From positions 18,830 through 82,829 of the forward strand of contig JADJCP010000015.1 in NCBI GenBank assembly GCA_016703155.1: a stretch of DNA of 64,000 bases. The letters run 5' to 3'. The DNA comes from Hydrogenophilales bacterium. GTDB lineage: Bacteria; Pseudomonadota; Gammaproteobacteria; Burkholderiales; Thiobacillaceae. The notes beneath the pieces are model-generated. The model saw nothing but the letters and a program-made list of their open reading frames with translations. It had not been told where the DNA came from and did no database searches. The position numbers and the translations under genes were made by a program. Within the stretch, counting starts at the first letter, position 1, and every line of letters begins with the position of its first letter. Shown here piece by piece: positions 33,498-43,125 of the stretch.

Positions 33498-34267
33498 CTA
33501 ATAACGGTAGATCGGCGCCGATATGGCCGGGGGTTGCCCGGCTGGTAGTCGCTGCCAGCTTGTTTGGAAGCTGGCGGGATGCGTCACACTATCCACGAAA
33601 TCGCCAACCCAGGTGATCAAGGTGCCTGGGTTGGCCATCTTGGCCATGGGAGCTATTGTTTCGGGGGCAGCGGTGGCCAACGATTTGTGCAGGAGGTCCG
33701 GGGTGCCGGCCTTGAGTAGAGGCGCCACTGGCCCGGACGTATTGCTGTATTGCGCCCAGCGTTTGTTTTTTCCCGGATCGGCCAGTCGTTCGATGATGGC
33801 ATTATAAAAATCGGGATTGGAGCCGGTCATCATCCAGCGCAGATAAAGCAAGGGATTGGTGAATTCTGCCCAGTTTCGCGCCGTTTCTGGCCGGATTAAC
33901 GTGTTCAGGGCGCGGGATAGGTCTTCGGGTCGATCGAGGCGGTTGCCAACGCGGTCATGAACTGGGGTTCGGTGATGGCGTCGAGCCATTCGACAAAAGC
34001 TTGTGGATCCTTGAATGCGGTGCCGTGGCGCGACGAATCCAGCATCTGATCAAGCCATTCCTGGGATGAGCGCGGCAGTGACTTGGGTGACGGATGATGA
34101 GGCGTGGCGTTCGCGGGCAAGTGCAGACGCAGCATGTTGCCCTCAATACGTACGCTGGTCTGGGCAGAGTCCAGGCCATTCATGTTTTTGGCGGGCTCAG
34201 CGTGGGCGGGCCCGATTTTGCAACCGAGACACAACACAGCGAACAGGGCCAGGGAACGATGTTTCAT
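33498..34267 (-). CDS. Secreted repeat protein, paralog A (frameshift near 33925)
   Basis: From ATG 34267: signal peptide (MKHRSLALFAVLCLGCKIGPAHA), then a helical body. One C is missing near 33925; read across, the text is IDPKTYPRALNTLIRPETARNWAEF. Loose repeats of the type P-x-x-Y-x-x-W are visible (NPLLYLRWMM, NPDFYNAII, HPASFQTSW), spaced 15-25 residues. The same kind of repeat is much tighter in the protein at 35454-36113, so the two are probably paralogs separated by the IS remnant. Function unknown. Confidence 0.75.
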
Positions 34268-34439
34268 TGAAAAGTGCCGGTAAATCAATGTGGTACAACT
34301 TCGGCATATATTAGCATGTCGATAGCTTGGCGACGCCCAAAGAAAAAGGCTCAATTCGCATTAATTTGTGACAGGCTCAGGCCCTGAGCCTCGGGATTGC
34401 CAAACTGGCCATGTTGGAAAGTGACCTGGAGGGTGAGAT

Positions 34440-35395
34440 GAGGCAACGGGAATGGAAGAAACTCAAGGAGTGGGTGGCAAAACTGACCTTGGGCAGCGCC
34501 ATGAACTGATGGGTGAATTGACGGCCGATGATGAGATAGTGGCCTCCGTTGGGATTATTGAGAACCATGGGAAGCCAGAGCAGCGTCCGCGCTGCGGGAG
34601 CGTTCACGTGGTCAGGAATGGCAGTGCCAGGGTGGTTTGGCAGCGCTATAAGTGTCGCGGTTGCAGTCGGACGTTCAATGGCCTGACGGGCACGCCGCTG
34701 GCTCGCTTGCGCCTGAAGCCAAAGTGGCTCTCGCAGGCCGAGGCATTACGTGATGGTGTGACCATTACGAAGGCGGCCGAGCGCCTGAAGGTGGCGCGGA
34801 GCACGGCATTCGTTGGCGCCACCGCTTTATGGCCCTGCCCAAACCATTCAGGCGCAGAAGCCAGGGAATTGCTGAGGCGGATAAACCTTCTTCTTGCATT
34901 CCGACAAGGGGCAACGCGGTCTGGATCGGAAACCGCGCCGGCGCGGTGGCAGTGCGCCAAGCGCGGGCTGTCCAAAGAGCAGATCCCCGTGCTGGTCGCG
35001 CGGGACCGTTCAGGTGCCACGGCCAATTTCATTCTCGCGGCAGACGGCAAGGCCGATCTCGTCGCCGCCCTTAAGCCGTTGCTACCCCTGGATACGATCC
35101 TGTGCACCGACGGGAGCAGCGTGTTGGCCGCCGCCGTCAAAGAGATCGCGTAACCCACCGACCGATCAATGCCTCGGCCGGTCGGCGTCATTGCCGGCGT
35201 CTATCACATCCAGAACGTGAATGCCTTCGACAGCCGACTCAAGAACTGGATTCGCCGCTTCCATGGCGTGGCAACCAAGCATCTCGATTCCTACCTTTGG
35301 TTGGTTCCGGACCCTCGACCGGTCGTCATCGACTGGCTTACAACCCGCATCCTTGCTCGCTTTGGCTGTCGGCCGCCAGGCTGTCCCGCGAATTG
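34440..35395 (+). pseudogene. Decayed IS1595-family transposase
   Basis: Pieces in three frames align in order to an IS1595-type (ISPna2-like) transposase: zinc-ribbon region (RYKCRGCSRTFNGLTGTPL), helix-turn-helix (EALRDGVTITKAAERLKVARSTAF), IAEAD in a second frame, then LSKEQIPVLVARDRSGAT and DTILCTDGSSVLAAA, then YHIQNVNAFDSRLKNWIRRFHGVAT in another frame. At least four shifts, a lost N-terminal cysteine and no clear terminal repeats indicate true decay on top of any sequencing error. Confidence 0.85.
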
Positions 35396-35402
35396 AGCCA
35401 AG

Positions 35403-35437
35403 AAAAAAGGGTGGAACCTAAGGTTCCACCCTTTTTT
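35403..35437. terminator. Strong bidirectional terminator
   Basis: A perfect 17-bp palindrome with a 1-nt centre: six A, GGGTGGAACCT, A, AGGTTCCACCC, six T. It lies 17 bp past the stop of the Met-rich repeat protein gene and would end transcription from both sides. Confidence 0.9.
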
Positions 35438-35453
35438 ACTGAGGCTAGCCGAA

Positions 35454-36113
35454 TTACTTGGCGACCGGAGCGACGGGCAGCGCGGGGATGAAGCCGGCGA
35501 ACGGATTCGTCAGGTTGCCGTAGGTGGCCGGGTTCAGGAACGCGCCCCAGGTGCCGTAGGTCTTGGGATCAGCGGAAGCAGCGGCCCACTGGGTGTACAG
35601 GTTGGGGTTCAGGGGAGCCATCATCAGGTTCATGTTGGCGGGGCTGATGGGAGCCATGGCCCAGTTCATGTACATGTTGGGGTTCAGGGGAGCGGCGGCC
35701 ATTTGCAGCATGCGCGGATCCAGAGGCGCGGCCAGCCACTTCATGTACATGTTGGGGTTCAGCATCGGGGCCAGCATGGCGGTGTAGAAGTTCGGGTCCA
35801 GGGAAGCGGCCAGCCACTTGGTATACATGGCGGGATCGAGCAGACCGGCGTACGACTTCAGGATGTCCGGGGACATGCCGGCTTGGGCCATACGGGTGTA
35901 GGTGGCGGGATCCATGCCACGCTGCATCATGATCATCATGGTGGCGGGATCCATCATGTCGGTCATGGCTTGGACGGCAGCCTTCGGATCCTTCATCGGC
36001 TCAACGGCCTTGGCGGGATCCATCAACTGAGCGGCGGTGCCTTCCGGGGCGGCGGCGGCGAATTGGGACAGCATGGCCAGGGTCAGGGCGCTGGCAAGGG
36101 TGGACAGTTTCAT
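35454..36113 (-). CDS. Secreted Met/Pro-rich tandem-repeat protein, paralog B
   Basis: 219 residues with signal peptide MKLSTLASALTLAMLSQFAAA and ribosome-binding site AGGAG. From about residue 75 on it is built from nine or so repeats of 12-13 residues with the pattern L-(D/N)-P-x-x-Y-x-x-W-L-A-A-x (LDPAMYTKWLAAS, LNPNMYMKWLAAP, LNPNMYMNWAMAP, LNPNLYTQWAAAS). The DNA shows the same short repeats, so the array grew by duplication. It is periplasmic or secreted, and methionine and aromatic residues dominate. I know no described family; metal (Cu) binding or a surface-active role are guesses. Confidence 0.8.
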   Translation of the reverse strand: MKLSTLASALTLAMLSQFAAAAPEGTAAQLMDPAKAVEPMKDPKAAVQAMTDMMDPATMMIMMQRGMDPATYTRMAQAGMSPDILKSYAGLLDPAMYTKWLAASLDPNFYTAMLAPMLNPNMYMKWLAAPLDPRMLQMAAAPLNPNMYMNWAMAPISPANMNLMMAPLNPNLYTQWAAASADPKTYGTWGAFLNPATYGNLTNPFAGFIPALPVAPVAK

Positions 36114-36325
36114 GAAAAGCTCCTGTGAATGATCAAATTAAGTTGGGTTGGAACAGCGACTTCGAATACCGTAGAACCATGACTGCAATGTAACTTATGA
36201 ATATAGATAGATGCTAATATTGCTTGCTGGTGGCATCCAGCCTCCAAGATCATTGTTGCATCTTTACAACAGGTGTTTTGCTGACGTCCGCGGAGTATTT
36301 ATCAACGAAATCAACTAGCCTATGG

Positions 36326-37033
36326 CTATTCGCCCAGATAGGCGGCACGTACTTGAGAGTCCTTGATCAGGTCCGGGCTGGCGCCGCTCAAGGTCACCAT
36401 ACCACTCTCCATGACATAGGCACGCTGGCTGATTTTCAGCGCTAGATTGGCGTTTTGCTCGACCAGCAGGATGGTAGCACCCTCTTGGGCGATGCTGGCG
36501 ATGGTTTCGTAGATCTTGCGCACCATCAGCGGCGCCAGGCCCATACTCGGCTCATCCAGCAACAGCAGGCGGGGCCGGCTCATCAGTGCACGACCGATGG
36601 CGAGCATCTGCTGCTCGCCACCCGACAGGGTGCCTGCCAGTTGCGTGCGCCGTTCGGCCAAGCGTGGAAACAGACTGTAAACCTTGTCCAGATCGGCACG
36701 AATGCCCGGATGGTCCTTGCGCAGGAAGGCACCCATATCGAGATTTTCGCCCACCGTCAGCCGGGCGAAAACACCCCGGCCCTCGGGTACCAGGGAGATG
36801 CCAAGGCCGGCGATGGTGTGCGTTGGCAGTCCGCTGATGCGGGCGCCATCGAAATGTATCGTGCTGGAGGCATGGACCATGCCCAAGATGCCTTTCAGGC
36901 TGCTGCTCTTGCCCGCGCCGTTCGCGCCGATCAGGCAAACGAGTTCGCCTTCGGCAACCTCGAAATCGATGCCGCGCACGGCATGGATGCCGCCGTAGGA
37001 AACCTTCAAGCCGCGAACTTCGAGCAGGCTCAT
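36326..37033 (-). CDS. livF: Branched-chain amino acid ABC transporter ATPase LivF
   Basis: 235 residues: Walker A GANGAGKSS, signature LSGGEQQMLAIGRAL, Walker B LLLLDEPSMGLAP, and the LivF ending ending in VRAAYLGE. One of the two ATPases of the HAAT importer. Last gene of livK-livH-livM-livG-livF, overlapping livG by 4 bp. About 210 bp of upstream DNA towards the repeat-protein gene holds nothing I recognise. Confidence 0.93.
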   Translation of the reverse strand: MSLLEVRGLKVSYGGIHAVRGIDFEVAEGELVCLIGANGAGKSSSLKGILGMVHASSTIHFDGARISGLPTHTIAGLGISLVPEGRGVFARLTVGENLDMGAFLRKDHPGIRADLDKVYSLFPRLAERRTQLAGTLSGGEQQMLAIGRALMSRPRLLLLDEPSMGLAPLMVRKIYETIASIAQEGATILLVEQNANLALKISQRAYVMESGMVTLSGASPDLIKDSQVRAAYLGE

Positions 37034-37803
37034 CCCGTCCCCTCGTCAACGCCCAGATAGGCTTCGATGACCGCGCGGTCTTGTTGTACCGATTCCGGCC
37101 CCCCCTCGGCGATCTTGCGTCCGTAGTCGAGTACCGCGACCCGGTCGCATAACCCCATGACCAGTTTGACATCGTGTTCGATGAGCAACAGGGTGATGCC
37201 ACTGTCGCGCAGACGCCGGAACAGGTCGGACATTTGACGCCGCTCCGCCGGGTTCATGCCGGCGACCGGTTCGTCCAAGGCCAGAAGTTTGGGCTCTGTC
37301 GCCAGCGCCCGGGCGATCTCCAGGCGGCGCTGGTCGCCATAGGCGAGATGACCGGCCAGCGTGCGGCCTTTGCCGCGCAGGCCGACAAATTCCATCAATT
37401 CGCTGGCTTTGCGTCGCAACTGTGCTTCCTCGGCGCGAGTCCGGGGATTCCTCAGGATCGCCCCCAGTATGCCTGCACGGCTGCGGATGTGGCCGCCGAC
37501 CATGACATTTTCAAGCGCGGTCATATTGGCGAACAGCCGGATGTTCTGAAATGTTCGGGCGAAGCCGCGCCGGACTATTTCGTGCGGTTTGCGGTTGTGG
37601 ACCGGCGCGCCATCCAGCAGGATGCGGCCCGCAGTGACCGAGTAGAGCCCGGTCATGCAGTTGAACAGGGTGGTCTTGCCGGCGCCATTCGGCCCGATGA
37701 GGCCGTAGATCTCGCCCTTGCCGACACTCAGGGTAACCGCTTCCAGCGCGGCGAGTCCGCCGAACTGCTTGGTAACACCGGTGACTTCGAGCAGGTCCGC
37801 CAT
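37030..37803 (-). CDS. livG: Branched-chain amino acid ABC transporter ATPase LivG
   Basis: 257 residues from ATG 37803 (MADLLEVTGVTKQFGG), chosen over the longer frame because the upstream part overlaps livM. Walker A GPNGAGKTTLFNCMTG, signature LAYGDQRRLEIARAL (the LivG variant of the LSGGQ loop), Walker B LLALDEPVAGMNP. Second ATPase of the importer. Confidence 0.93.
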   Translation of the reverse strand: MADLLEVTGVTKQFGGLAALEAVTLSVGKGEIYGLIGPNGAGKTTLFNCMTGLYSVTAGRILLDGAPVHNRKPHEIVRRGFARTFQNIRLFANMTALENVMVGGHIRSRAGILGAILRNPRTRAEEAQLRRKASELMEFVGLRGKGRTLAGHLAYGDQRRLEIARALATEPKLLALDEPVAGMNPAERRQMSDLFRRLRDSGITLLLIEHDVKLVMGLCDRVAVLDYGRKIAEGGPESVQQDRAVIEAYLGVDEGTG

Positions 37804-37805
37804 GC

Positions 37806-38909
37806 TCAGACTTTGGCGTCGTACAAGTCGGCCTGCTCTTGTTCCGCGACGCCATCCTCCGCGGCGAATTCGCGGCGTCTTTGGCGCGAGGGGATCAGGC
37901 CGGCCGGCCGGTAGATCATCATCAGTACCAAAGCCAGACCGAATATCAGCATACGCAGGTCGTTCGGGTCGACTACTACATGGCCCAGCGCGGCTCGCTG
38001 CCAGTCGCCGAGGTAGCGCAAGGCCTCGGGCAGAACGGTGAGCATGACGGCGCCGAGGATGACGCCCGGGATATGCCCCATGCCGCCCAGGACGATCATG
38101 CAAAGGATCAGGATGGACTCCCAGAGATTGAAACTCTCCGGGCTGATGAACCCCTGAAACGAGGCGAAAAGTCCGCCCGCCAAGCCGCCGAATGTCGCGC
38201 CCATCGCGAAGGCGAGCAGTTTTACGTTACGCGTATTCACGCCCATCGCCGCTGCGGCCACCTCGTCTTCGCGCAATGCTGCCCAGGCCCGACCGATACG
38301 CGAGTTCTGCAAGCGCATGGCGATGACTATGGTGGCCAATGTGAAGGCCAGGAAGAGATAGTAGTAAAGATAGGGCGCGGTGAGTTTGAAGCCGAAGAGG
38401 TGGTGGTTGCCTTTAAAGATCAGCGGCCCCAGGGCAACCGGGTCGATCAGATTGATGCCTTGGGGGCCGTTGGTCAGGTTGAACGGTGCATTCAGGTTGT
38501 TCATGAAGATACGGATGATCTCGCCGAATCCCAGCGTAACGATGGCCAGGTAGTCGCCACGCAGCCGTAAGGTTGGCGCGCCCAGAAGTACTCCAAAAAA
38601 TCCCGCCAGCAAGGCTCCCAAGGGCAGGATGGCCCAGAAGGGCAGGTGCAGCCCGAAATGGGGGCTGGCCAGCCAGGCATACAGATAGGCGCCTATGGCA
38701 TAGAAGGCGACGTAGCCCAGGTCGAGCAGGCCGGCGTAACCGACGACGATGTTCAGGCCCAGGGCCAGCATGACGTATAGCAGGACGAAATCAAGCACCC
38801 GCACCCAGCTGTTGCCGAGCGTCGCGCCGGTCAGGAAGGGTAGCAGGATGAGCGTGATCGCCAGCAGCAGAAAGGCTACGGGCGGGGGTAGCCGAAGCCA
38901 TTTAGGCAC
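37806..38909 (-). CDS. livM: Branched-chain amino acid ABC transporter permease LivM
   Basis: 367 residues with about nine membrane helices. Family motifs ALGLNIVVGYAGLLDLGYVAFYAIGAY-type core (residues 45-75) and GRAWAALREDEVAAAAMGVNT. Overlaps livH by 8 bp. A charged cytosolic tail (SRQRRREFAAEDGVAEQEQAD) follows the last helix. Confidence 0.93.
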   Translation of the reverse strand: MPKWLRLPPPVAFLLLAITLILLPFLTGATLGNSWVRVLDFVLLYVMLALGLNIVVGYAGLLDLGYVAFYAIGAYLYAWLASPHFGLHLPFWAILPLGALLAGFFGVLLGAPTLRLRGDYLAIVTLGFGEIIRIFMNNLNAPFNLTNGPQGINLIDPVALGPLIFKGNHHLFGFKLTAPYLYYYLFLAFTLATIVIAMRLQNSRIGRAWAALREDEVAAAAMGVNTRNVKLLAFAMGATFGGLAGGLFASFQGFISPESFNLWESILILCMIVLGGMGHIPGVILGAVMLTVLPEALRYLGDWQRAALGHVVVDPNDLRMLIFGLALVLMMIYRPAGLIPSRQRRREFAAEDGVAEQEQADLYDAKV

Positions 38910-39831
38910 GGCTGGCCACCCGTTCGCCGAGCAGTCCGGAAGGCCGGAACACCAGGACCAGGATCAGCACGAAGAAGGCGAAGACATCCTGGTAATGACT
39001 GCCCAGGAAACCACCTGTCAGGTCGCCGATATAGCCGGCACCGAGCGCCTCGATCATGCCCAGGAGCATGCCGCCGAGCATGGCGCCGGCAATGTTGCCG
39101 ATGCCTCCCAGGACTGCGGCTGAGAATGCCTTCAAGCCTAGAAGGAAGCCCATGTAGTAATGCGCCAGGCCGTAGTAAGCGCTTACCATGACGCCGGCGA
39201 TGGCGGCGATGGCCGAACCGATCAGGAAGGTTGCCGAGATGACCTTGTCGACATTCACACCCATCAACGCGGCAACTTCCTTGGACTGCGCCGTGGCGCG
39301 CATGGCCCGGCCCAGGCGGGTACGCTGGACGAGCAGCCAGAGGCTGGCCATGACCGACAGCGATAAGACGACGATGAAAATTTGCAGGTCGGTGATATGC
39401 GCCCCCCAAATCTCGTGCCGGCCTTCGGGCAGGATGCGTGGGAAGGACACATACTGGCGTCCCCAAACCAGCATGGCGACGTTCTGCAGGATGATCGAGA
39501 CACCGATGGCGGTGATCAGAGGGGCTAGTCTTGGGGCTTTGCGCAGGGGCCGGTAAGCGATTTTTTCAATGGCGTAGCCGAGCAGCATGCAGGCAGGGAT
39601 AGCCACGAGAACCCCAGCCAGTACGACCAGGATACCGGGCAGCTCGGGCATGGCCCCCAGCAGCAGACCGATCACACTCAGGGCGACCATGGCGCCGATC
39701 ATGGTGACTTCGCCGTGCGCGAAATTGATCAGTTCCAGAATACCGTAGACCATGGTGTAGCCGAGGGCTACCAGCGCATAGATGCTGCCCAGCACCAAGC
39801 CGTTGATGAGTTGTTGCAGGAATATATCCAT
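38902..39831 (-). CDS. livH: Branched-chain amino acid ABC transporter permease LivH
   Basis: 309 residues, about eight membrane helices, with the LivH motifs GLVLGSIYALVALGYTMVYG and GRAMRATAQSKEVAALMGVN. Forms the membrane pore with LivM. Confidence 0.93.
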   Translation of the reverse strand: MDIFLQQLINGLVLGSIYALVALGYTMVYGILELINFAHGEVTMIGAMVALSVIGLLLGAMPELPGILVVLAGVLVAIPACMLLGYAIEKIAYRPLRKAPRLAPLITAIGVSIILQNVAMLVWGRQYVSFPRILPEGRHEIWGAHITDLQIFIVVLSLSVMASLWLLVQRTRLGRAMRATAQSKEVAALMGVNVDKVISATFLIGSAIAAIAGVMVSAYYGLAHYYMGFLLGLKAFSAAVLGGIGNIAGAMLGGMLLGMIEALGAGYIGDLTGGFLGSHYQDVFAFFVLILVLVFRPSGLLGERVASRA

Positions 39832-39886
39832 GGCGCGGCACCGGCGTGCCCATCGGCGGAGATCTTGCGCCGACGGGCGGGATGAA

Positions 39887-41038
39887 TTACTTGACGGTTT
39901 CCAGGACTGCCCAAGCGCCGTTCTTGACTTGATAGACTGTGACCGCGCCGCCCTGGGTGTCGCCCTTGGCGTCGAAGCGGAGTTGGCCCGAGACGCCCTG
40001 ATGATCGGTCTGTGGCAGCACCGCGAGTACCGCCGCGGGATCGGCCGAGTCGGCCTTTTTCATCGCCGCGACCAGGACTTGCACCGCGTCGTAGGCATAG
40101 GGCGCATAGACTTGGATGGCGCCATATTTCGCCTCGAAGCGCGTTTTGAAGGCCGGGCCTCCAGGCATGGCCTCCAGGGGCAATCCCGGTGAGGAGGCGG
40201 TGACACCCTCGGCATCGGTACCGGCCAATTTGATGAAGTTGATGTTTTGCAGGCCGTCGCCGCCGAGCAGCTTTGCGTTCAGACCCAGTCGTTTCATCTG
40301 TTGTGCCATCGGGCCGCCTTGCGGGTCCATGCCGCCGAAGAAGAGCAGGTCGGGTGACTTGCCCTTGATCGAGGTCAGGATGGCGGCAAAGTCGGTAGCC
40401 CGGTCGTTGGTGAACTCGCGCGCGACAATGGTGCCCCCGGCTGCCTTCGCGGCTTTCTCGAATTCGTCGGCCAGACCCTGACCATAGGCGGTGCGATCGT
40501 CGACCACGGCGATGCGCTTGGCGCCCATCTTGCCTACCGCGAACTGTCCGAGGGCCCGGCCCTGCTGTTCATCGTTGGCCATGACCCGGTAGGCGGTCTT
40601 GTAGCCCTGCGCGGTATAGGCGATGGCGGTGGCGGAGGGCGAGATCTGCGGAATGCCGGCGTCGTGGTAATACTTCGAGGCCGGGATGGTGGTGCCGGAA
40701 TTGAGGTGTCCGATGACAGCCTGGACGCCTTGATCCACCAGTTTTTGCGCGACGATGGTGGCGGTCTTCGGGTCGGCTTGGTCGTCCTCGCCGAGCAGTT
40801 CCAGCTTGATTTTCTTGCCGCCGAGCGTGAGTCCTTGCGCGTGGATTTCGTCGACGGCAAGACGGGCGCCGTTTTCGTTGTCCTTGCCGATATGTGCCTG
40901 GGGACCGGTAAGTGGCGATACTGAGCCGATCTTGATGACAGTGATGTCACTGTCGGTTTCAGCCTTTTTGCCGCAACCGCTGAGGGCACCGGCAAGGATA
41001 AGTGACAAAATAAGTGTGTTGCGTCGACCGAAACCCAT
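39887..41038 (-). CDS. livK: Periplasmic branched-chain amino acid binding lipoprotein
   Basis: 383 residues. Lipobox LSGC (Cys22) shows it is a lipoprotein, unlike E. coli LivK. Periplasmic binding protein fold type I: KIGSVSPLTGPQAHIGKDNENGARLA, VIGHLNSGTTIPASKYY, PYAYDAVQVLVAA. First gene of the importer operon, 55 bp before livH. The ligand may be Leu/Ile/Val or a related amide; sequence alone does not decide. Confidence 0.9.
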   Translation of the reverse strand: MGFGRRNTLILSLILAGALSGCGKKAETDSDITVIKIGSVSPLTGPQAHIGKDNENGARLAVDEIHAQGLTLGGKKIKLELLGEDDQADPKTATIVAQKLVDQGVQAVIGHLNSGTTIPASKYYHDAGIPQISPSATAIAYTAQGYKTAYRVMANDEQQGRALGQFAVGKMGAKRIAVVDDRTAYGQGLADEFEKAAKAAGGTIVAREFTNDRATDFAAILTSIKGKSPDLLFFGGMDPQGGPMAQQMKRLGLNAKLLGGDGLQNINFIKLAGTDAEGVTASSPGLPLEAMPGGPAFKTRFEAKYGAIQVYAPYAYDAVQVLVAAMKKADSADPAAVLAVLPQTDHQGVSGQLRFDAKGDTQGGAVTVYQVKNGAWAVLETVK

Positions 41039-41107
41039 GATCTTCCCCTGAAATGCATCTAAACCCGCGATTTATACCACAGGCGCTAGTGCCCGCGCGC
41101 TGCCAAT

Positions 41108-41134
41108 AAAAAAGGCCGGTTCACCGGCCTTTTT
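41108..41134 (-). terminator. Terminator after the cytochrome c gene
   Basis: GGCCGG, loop TTCA, CCGGCC flanked by A-run and T-run, 17 bp after the cytochrome stop. Works on the minus strand and also protects against read-through towards livK. Confidence 0.9.
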
Positions 41135-41150
41135 GAGGATGGGTTTCAGC

Positions 41151-41456
41151 TTACAGGGACATGATCCACTTGGCGAGCGCGGCGGCATCGGCGTCGTTGG
41201 CTTGCGGCTGCTTGGACATCGGTACCGCGCCCCAGACGCCCTTGCTGCCGTTCTTGATGACGCCGACGATGTGCGCCTCGGCCTTGGCGTCGCCCTTGTA
41301 TTTCTTGGCGACATCCTGGAAGGCCGGGCCGACGACCTTCTTGGCGACCTGGTGGCAGCTCAGGCAAGCCTTGTCCTGGGCCAACTTCTGGCTGGCGACG
41401 GCGGGACCGGCAAGGGCGATCAGGGCGGCGGCGGAAATCAGTGCGATTTTGTTCAT
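41151..41456 (-). CDS. Class I cytochrome c (c551/c552 type)
   Basis: 101 residues from ATG 41456. Sec signal peptide (MNKIALISAAALIALAGPAVA), heme motif CLSCH, axial methionine in WGAVPMSKQ, C-terminal helix AAALAKWIMSL. Small periplasmic electron carrier, for example between the bc1 complex and a terminal oxidase or nitrite reductase. Single gene with its own terminator. Confidence 0.93.
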   Translation of the reverse strand: MNKIALISAAALIALAGPAVASQKLAQDKACLSCHQVAKKVVGPAFQDVAKKYKGDAKAEAHIVGVIKNGSKGVWGAVPMSKQPQANDADAAALAKWIMSL

Positions 41457-41607
41457 TCTTTCTCTCCTTGGTCTGGAAAATGGGGGCAGGGTGGTGCGCC
41501 TGAGAAGGATTACACAGAAAAATTGGAAAGTAACCCGTCTATTTGCACTAGGTCCGGCAGAGATTCCGCACTTGGCTGTCCCCGGGCAGCGATATCGGTT
41601 GAAAGAT

Positions 41608-42918
41608 TCAGCGGTCGAGCAGGGCCAGGGTAGTCTCCGCCAGAAGCCGCATTTCCGTGTCGCCGATGACATAGGGCGGCATGAAATAGACCGTATTGCC
41701 AATCGGCCGAATGAAGACGCCACGCATCAGGGCGCGCCGGTGGAAATCCGCGCTGAAACCCGACATGGCGTCGGCGACATCAAATGCCCAGATCATCCCG
41801 GTATTCCGGAAATGGCTCACCCGGGGGTGAGCGGCCACTTCTGCCAAAATGCTGGTGAATTGGTTCGTCTTGGCAAAATTGGCTGCCAGGATAGCCTCTT
41901 CTTCAAAGATATCCAGTACCGTCAGGGCCGCTCGGCAGGCGAGCGGGTTACCGGTGTAGGAATGGGAGTGCAGGAAGCCGCGGGCGGTATTGTCGTCATA
42001 GAAGGCGTCGTAGATGGTGTCGCGGGTCAAGACCACCGACAGAGGCAGGTAACCTCCGGTAATGCCTTTCGACAGGCAGACGAAATCGGGCCGAATGCCC
42101 GCTTGTTCAAACGCGAACAGGGTTCCTGTGCGGCCGAAGCCCATGGCGATTTCGTCGTCGATGAAATGGACCTGGTAGCGGTCACAAAGCTCGCGTACCC
42201 GGGTCAGGTAGACCGGGTGGTACATCGCCATGCCCGCCGCGCCCTGGACCAGGGGCTCGACGATGACCGCCGCCGTGGTTGCGGCATGTTTGCCGAGATG
42301 GCTTTCCAGATCCGCGGCGGCGCGCAATGCGTAGGCTTCGTGGTTTTCACCCGGCTCGGCGAGACGCCAATCCGGCGACATGGCCTGGTGCGACTGCCGG
42401 AGCAATGGCGCATAGGTGTCCTTGAATATCGCCACGTCGGTTACCGAGAGCGCGCCCAGGGTCTCGCCGTGGTAGCCGTTTTTCAGGCTGACGAACGCTG
42501 TCTTGGCCGGTTGCCCGGTGTTGCGCCAATAATGAAAGCTCATTTTCAGGGCAATCTCGGTGGCGCTGGCACCGTCCGAGCCGTAGAAGGCATGCCCCAG
42601 CCCCGTAAGACGCGCGAGCCGTTCGGATAATTCGACCACCGGAGCGTGGGTGCAACCCGCGAGGATGACATGTTCGATCTTGCCCAGCTGGTCGACGATG
42701 GCGGCGTTGATGCGCGGATTGGCGTGGCCGAACAAATTCACCCACCAGGAGGAGATGGCGTCGAGGTAGCGCTTGCCGTCGTAGTCGATGAGCCAGGGGC
42801 CTTCGCCACGGGCGATGGGCAGGGGCGGCGTGGCGGCCAGCTGCTTCATCTGGGTGCAGGGGTGCCAGAGCGCGGCGCGGGTGCGGGCGAGCCAGGGGAG
42901 GTTGGCCGTAGGTGTCAT
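41608..42918 (-). CDS. bioA: Adenosylmethionine-8-amino-7-oxononanoate aminotransferase
   Basis: 436 residues, class III aminotransferase. BioA hallmarks: LWHPCTQM near the N-terminus, ISSWWVNLFGHANP, PLP-binding Asp in HFIDDEIAMGFGRTG and the Schiff-base Lys in CLSKGITGGYLPL. It makes diaminopelargonate for biotin. No other bio genes are nearby. Confidence 0.95.
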   Translation of the reverse strand: MTPTANLPWLARTRAALWHPCTQMKQLAATPPLPIARGEGPWLIDYDGKRYLDAISSWWVNLFGHANPRINAAIVDQLGKIEHVILAGCTHAPVVELSERLARLTGLGHAFYGSDGASATEIALKMSFHYWRNTGQPAKTAFVSLKNGYHGETLGALSVTDVAIFKDTYAPLLRQSHQAMSPDWRLAEPGENHEAYALRAAADLESHLGKHAATTAAVIVEPLVQGAAGMAMYHPVYLTRVRELCDRYQVHFIDDEIAMGFGRTGTLFAFEQAGIRPDFVCLSKGITGGYLPLSVVLTRDTIYDAFYDDNTARGFLHSHSYTGNPLACRAALTVLDIFEEEAILAANFAKTNQFTSILAEVAAHPRVSHFRNTGMIWAFDVADAMSGFSADFHRRALMRGVFIRPIGNTVYFMPPYVIGDTEMRLLAETTLALLDR

Positions 42919-43125
42919 CGCCGGAGTGCAGGTAATTTCATGTGCGCATTATCCGGCTTGAAAGTCGCTGGAGTGTGGATTGCCGTACTCCTTCCCGGTC
43001 GATGATTGTGCAAAGTAGACGCATGGGGTTTATGTTTTCCAATGACCGGCCTCTTTCGAAACCAATCCAATCCCGACTAAAATACTCAAATTATATCCAT
43101 CAAGATACTCGCCTCAGGAGCCGAC

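Noticed and set aside
36114..36325. Small plus-strand frame before livF (36224-36445)
   Set aside because: Runs into the livF 3' end, lacks a ribosome site and has no recognisable features.
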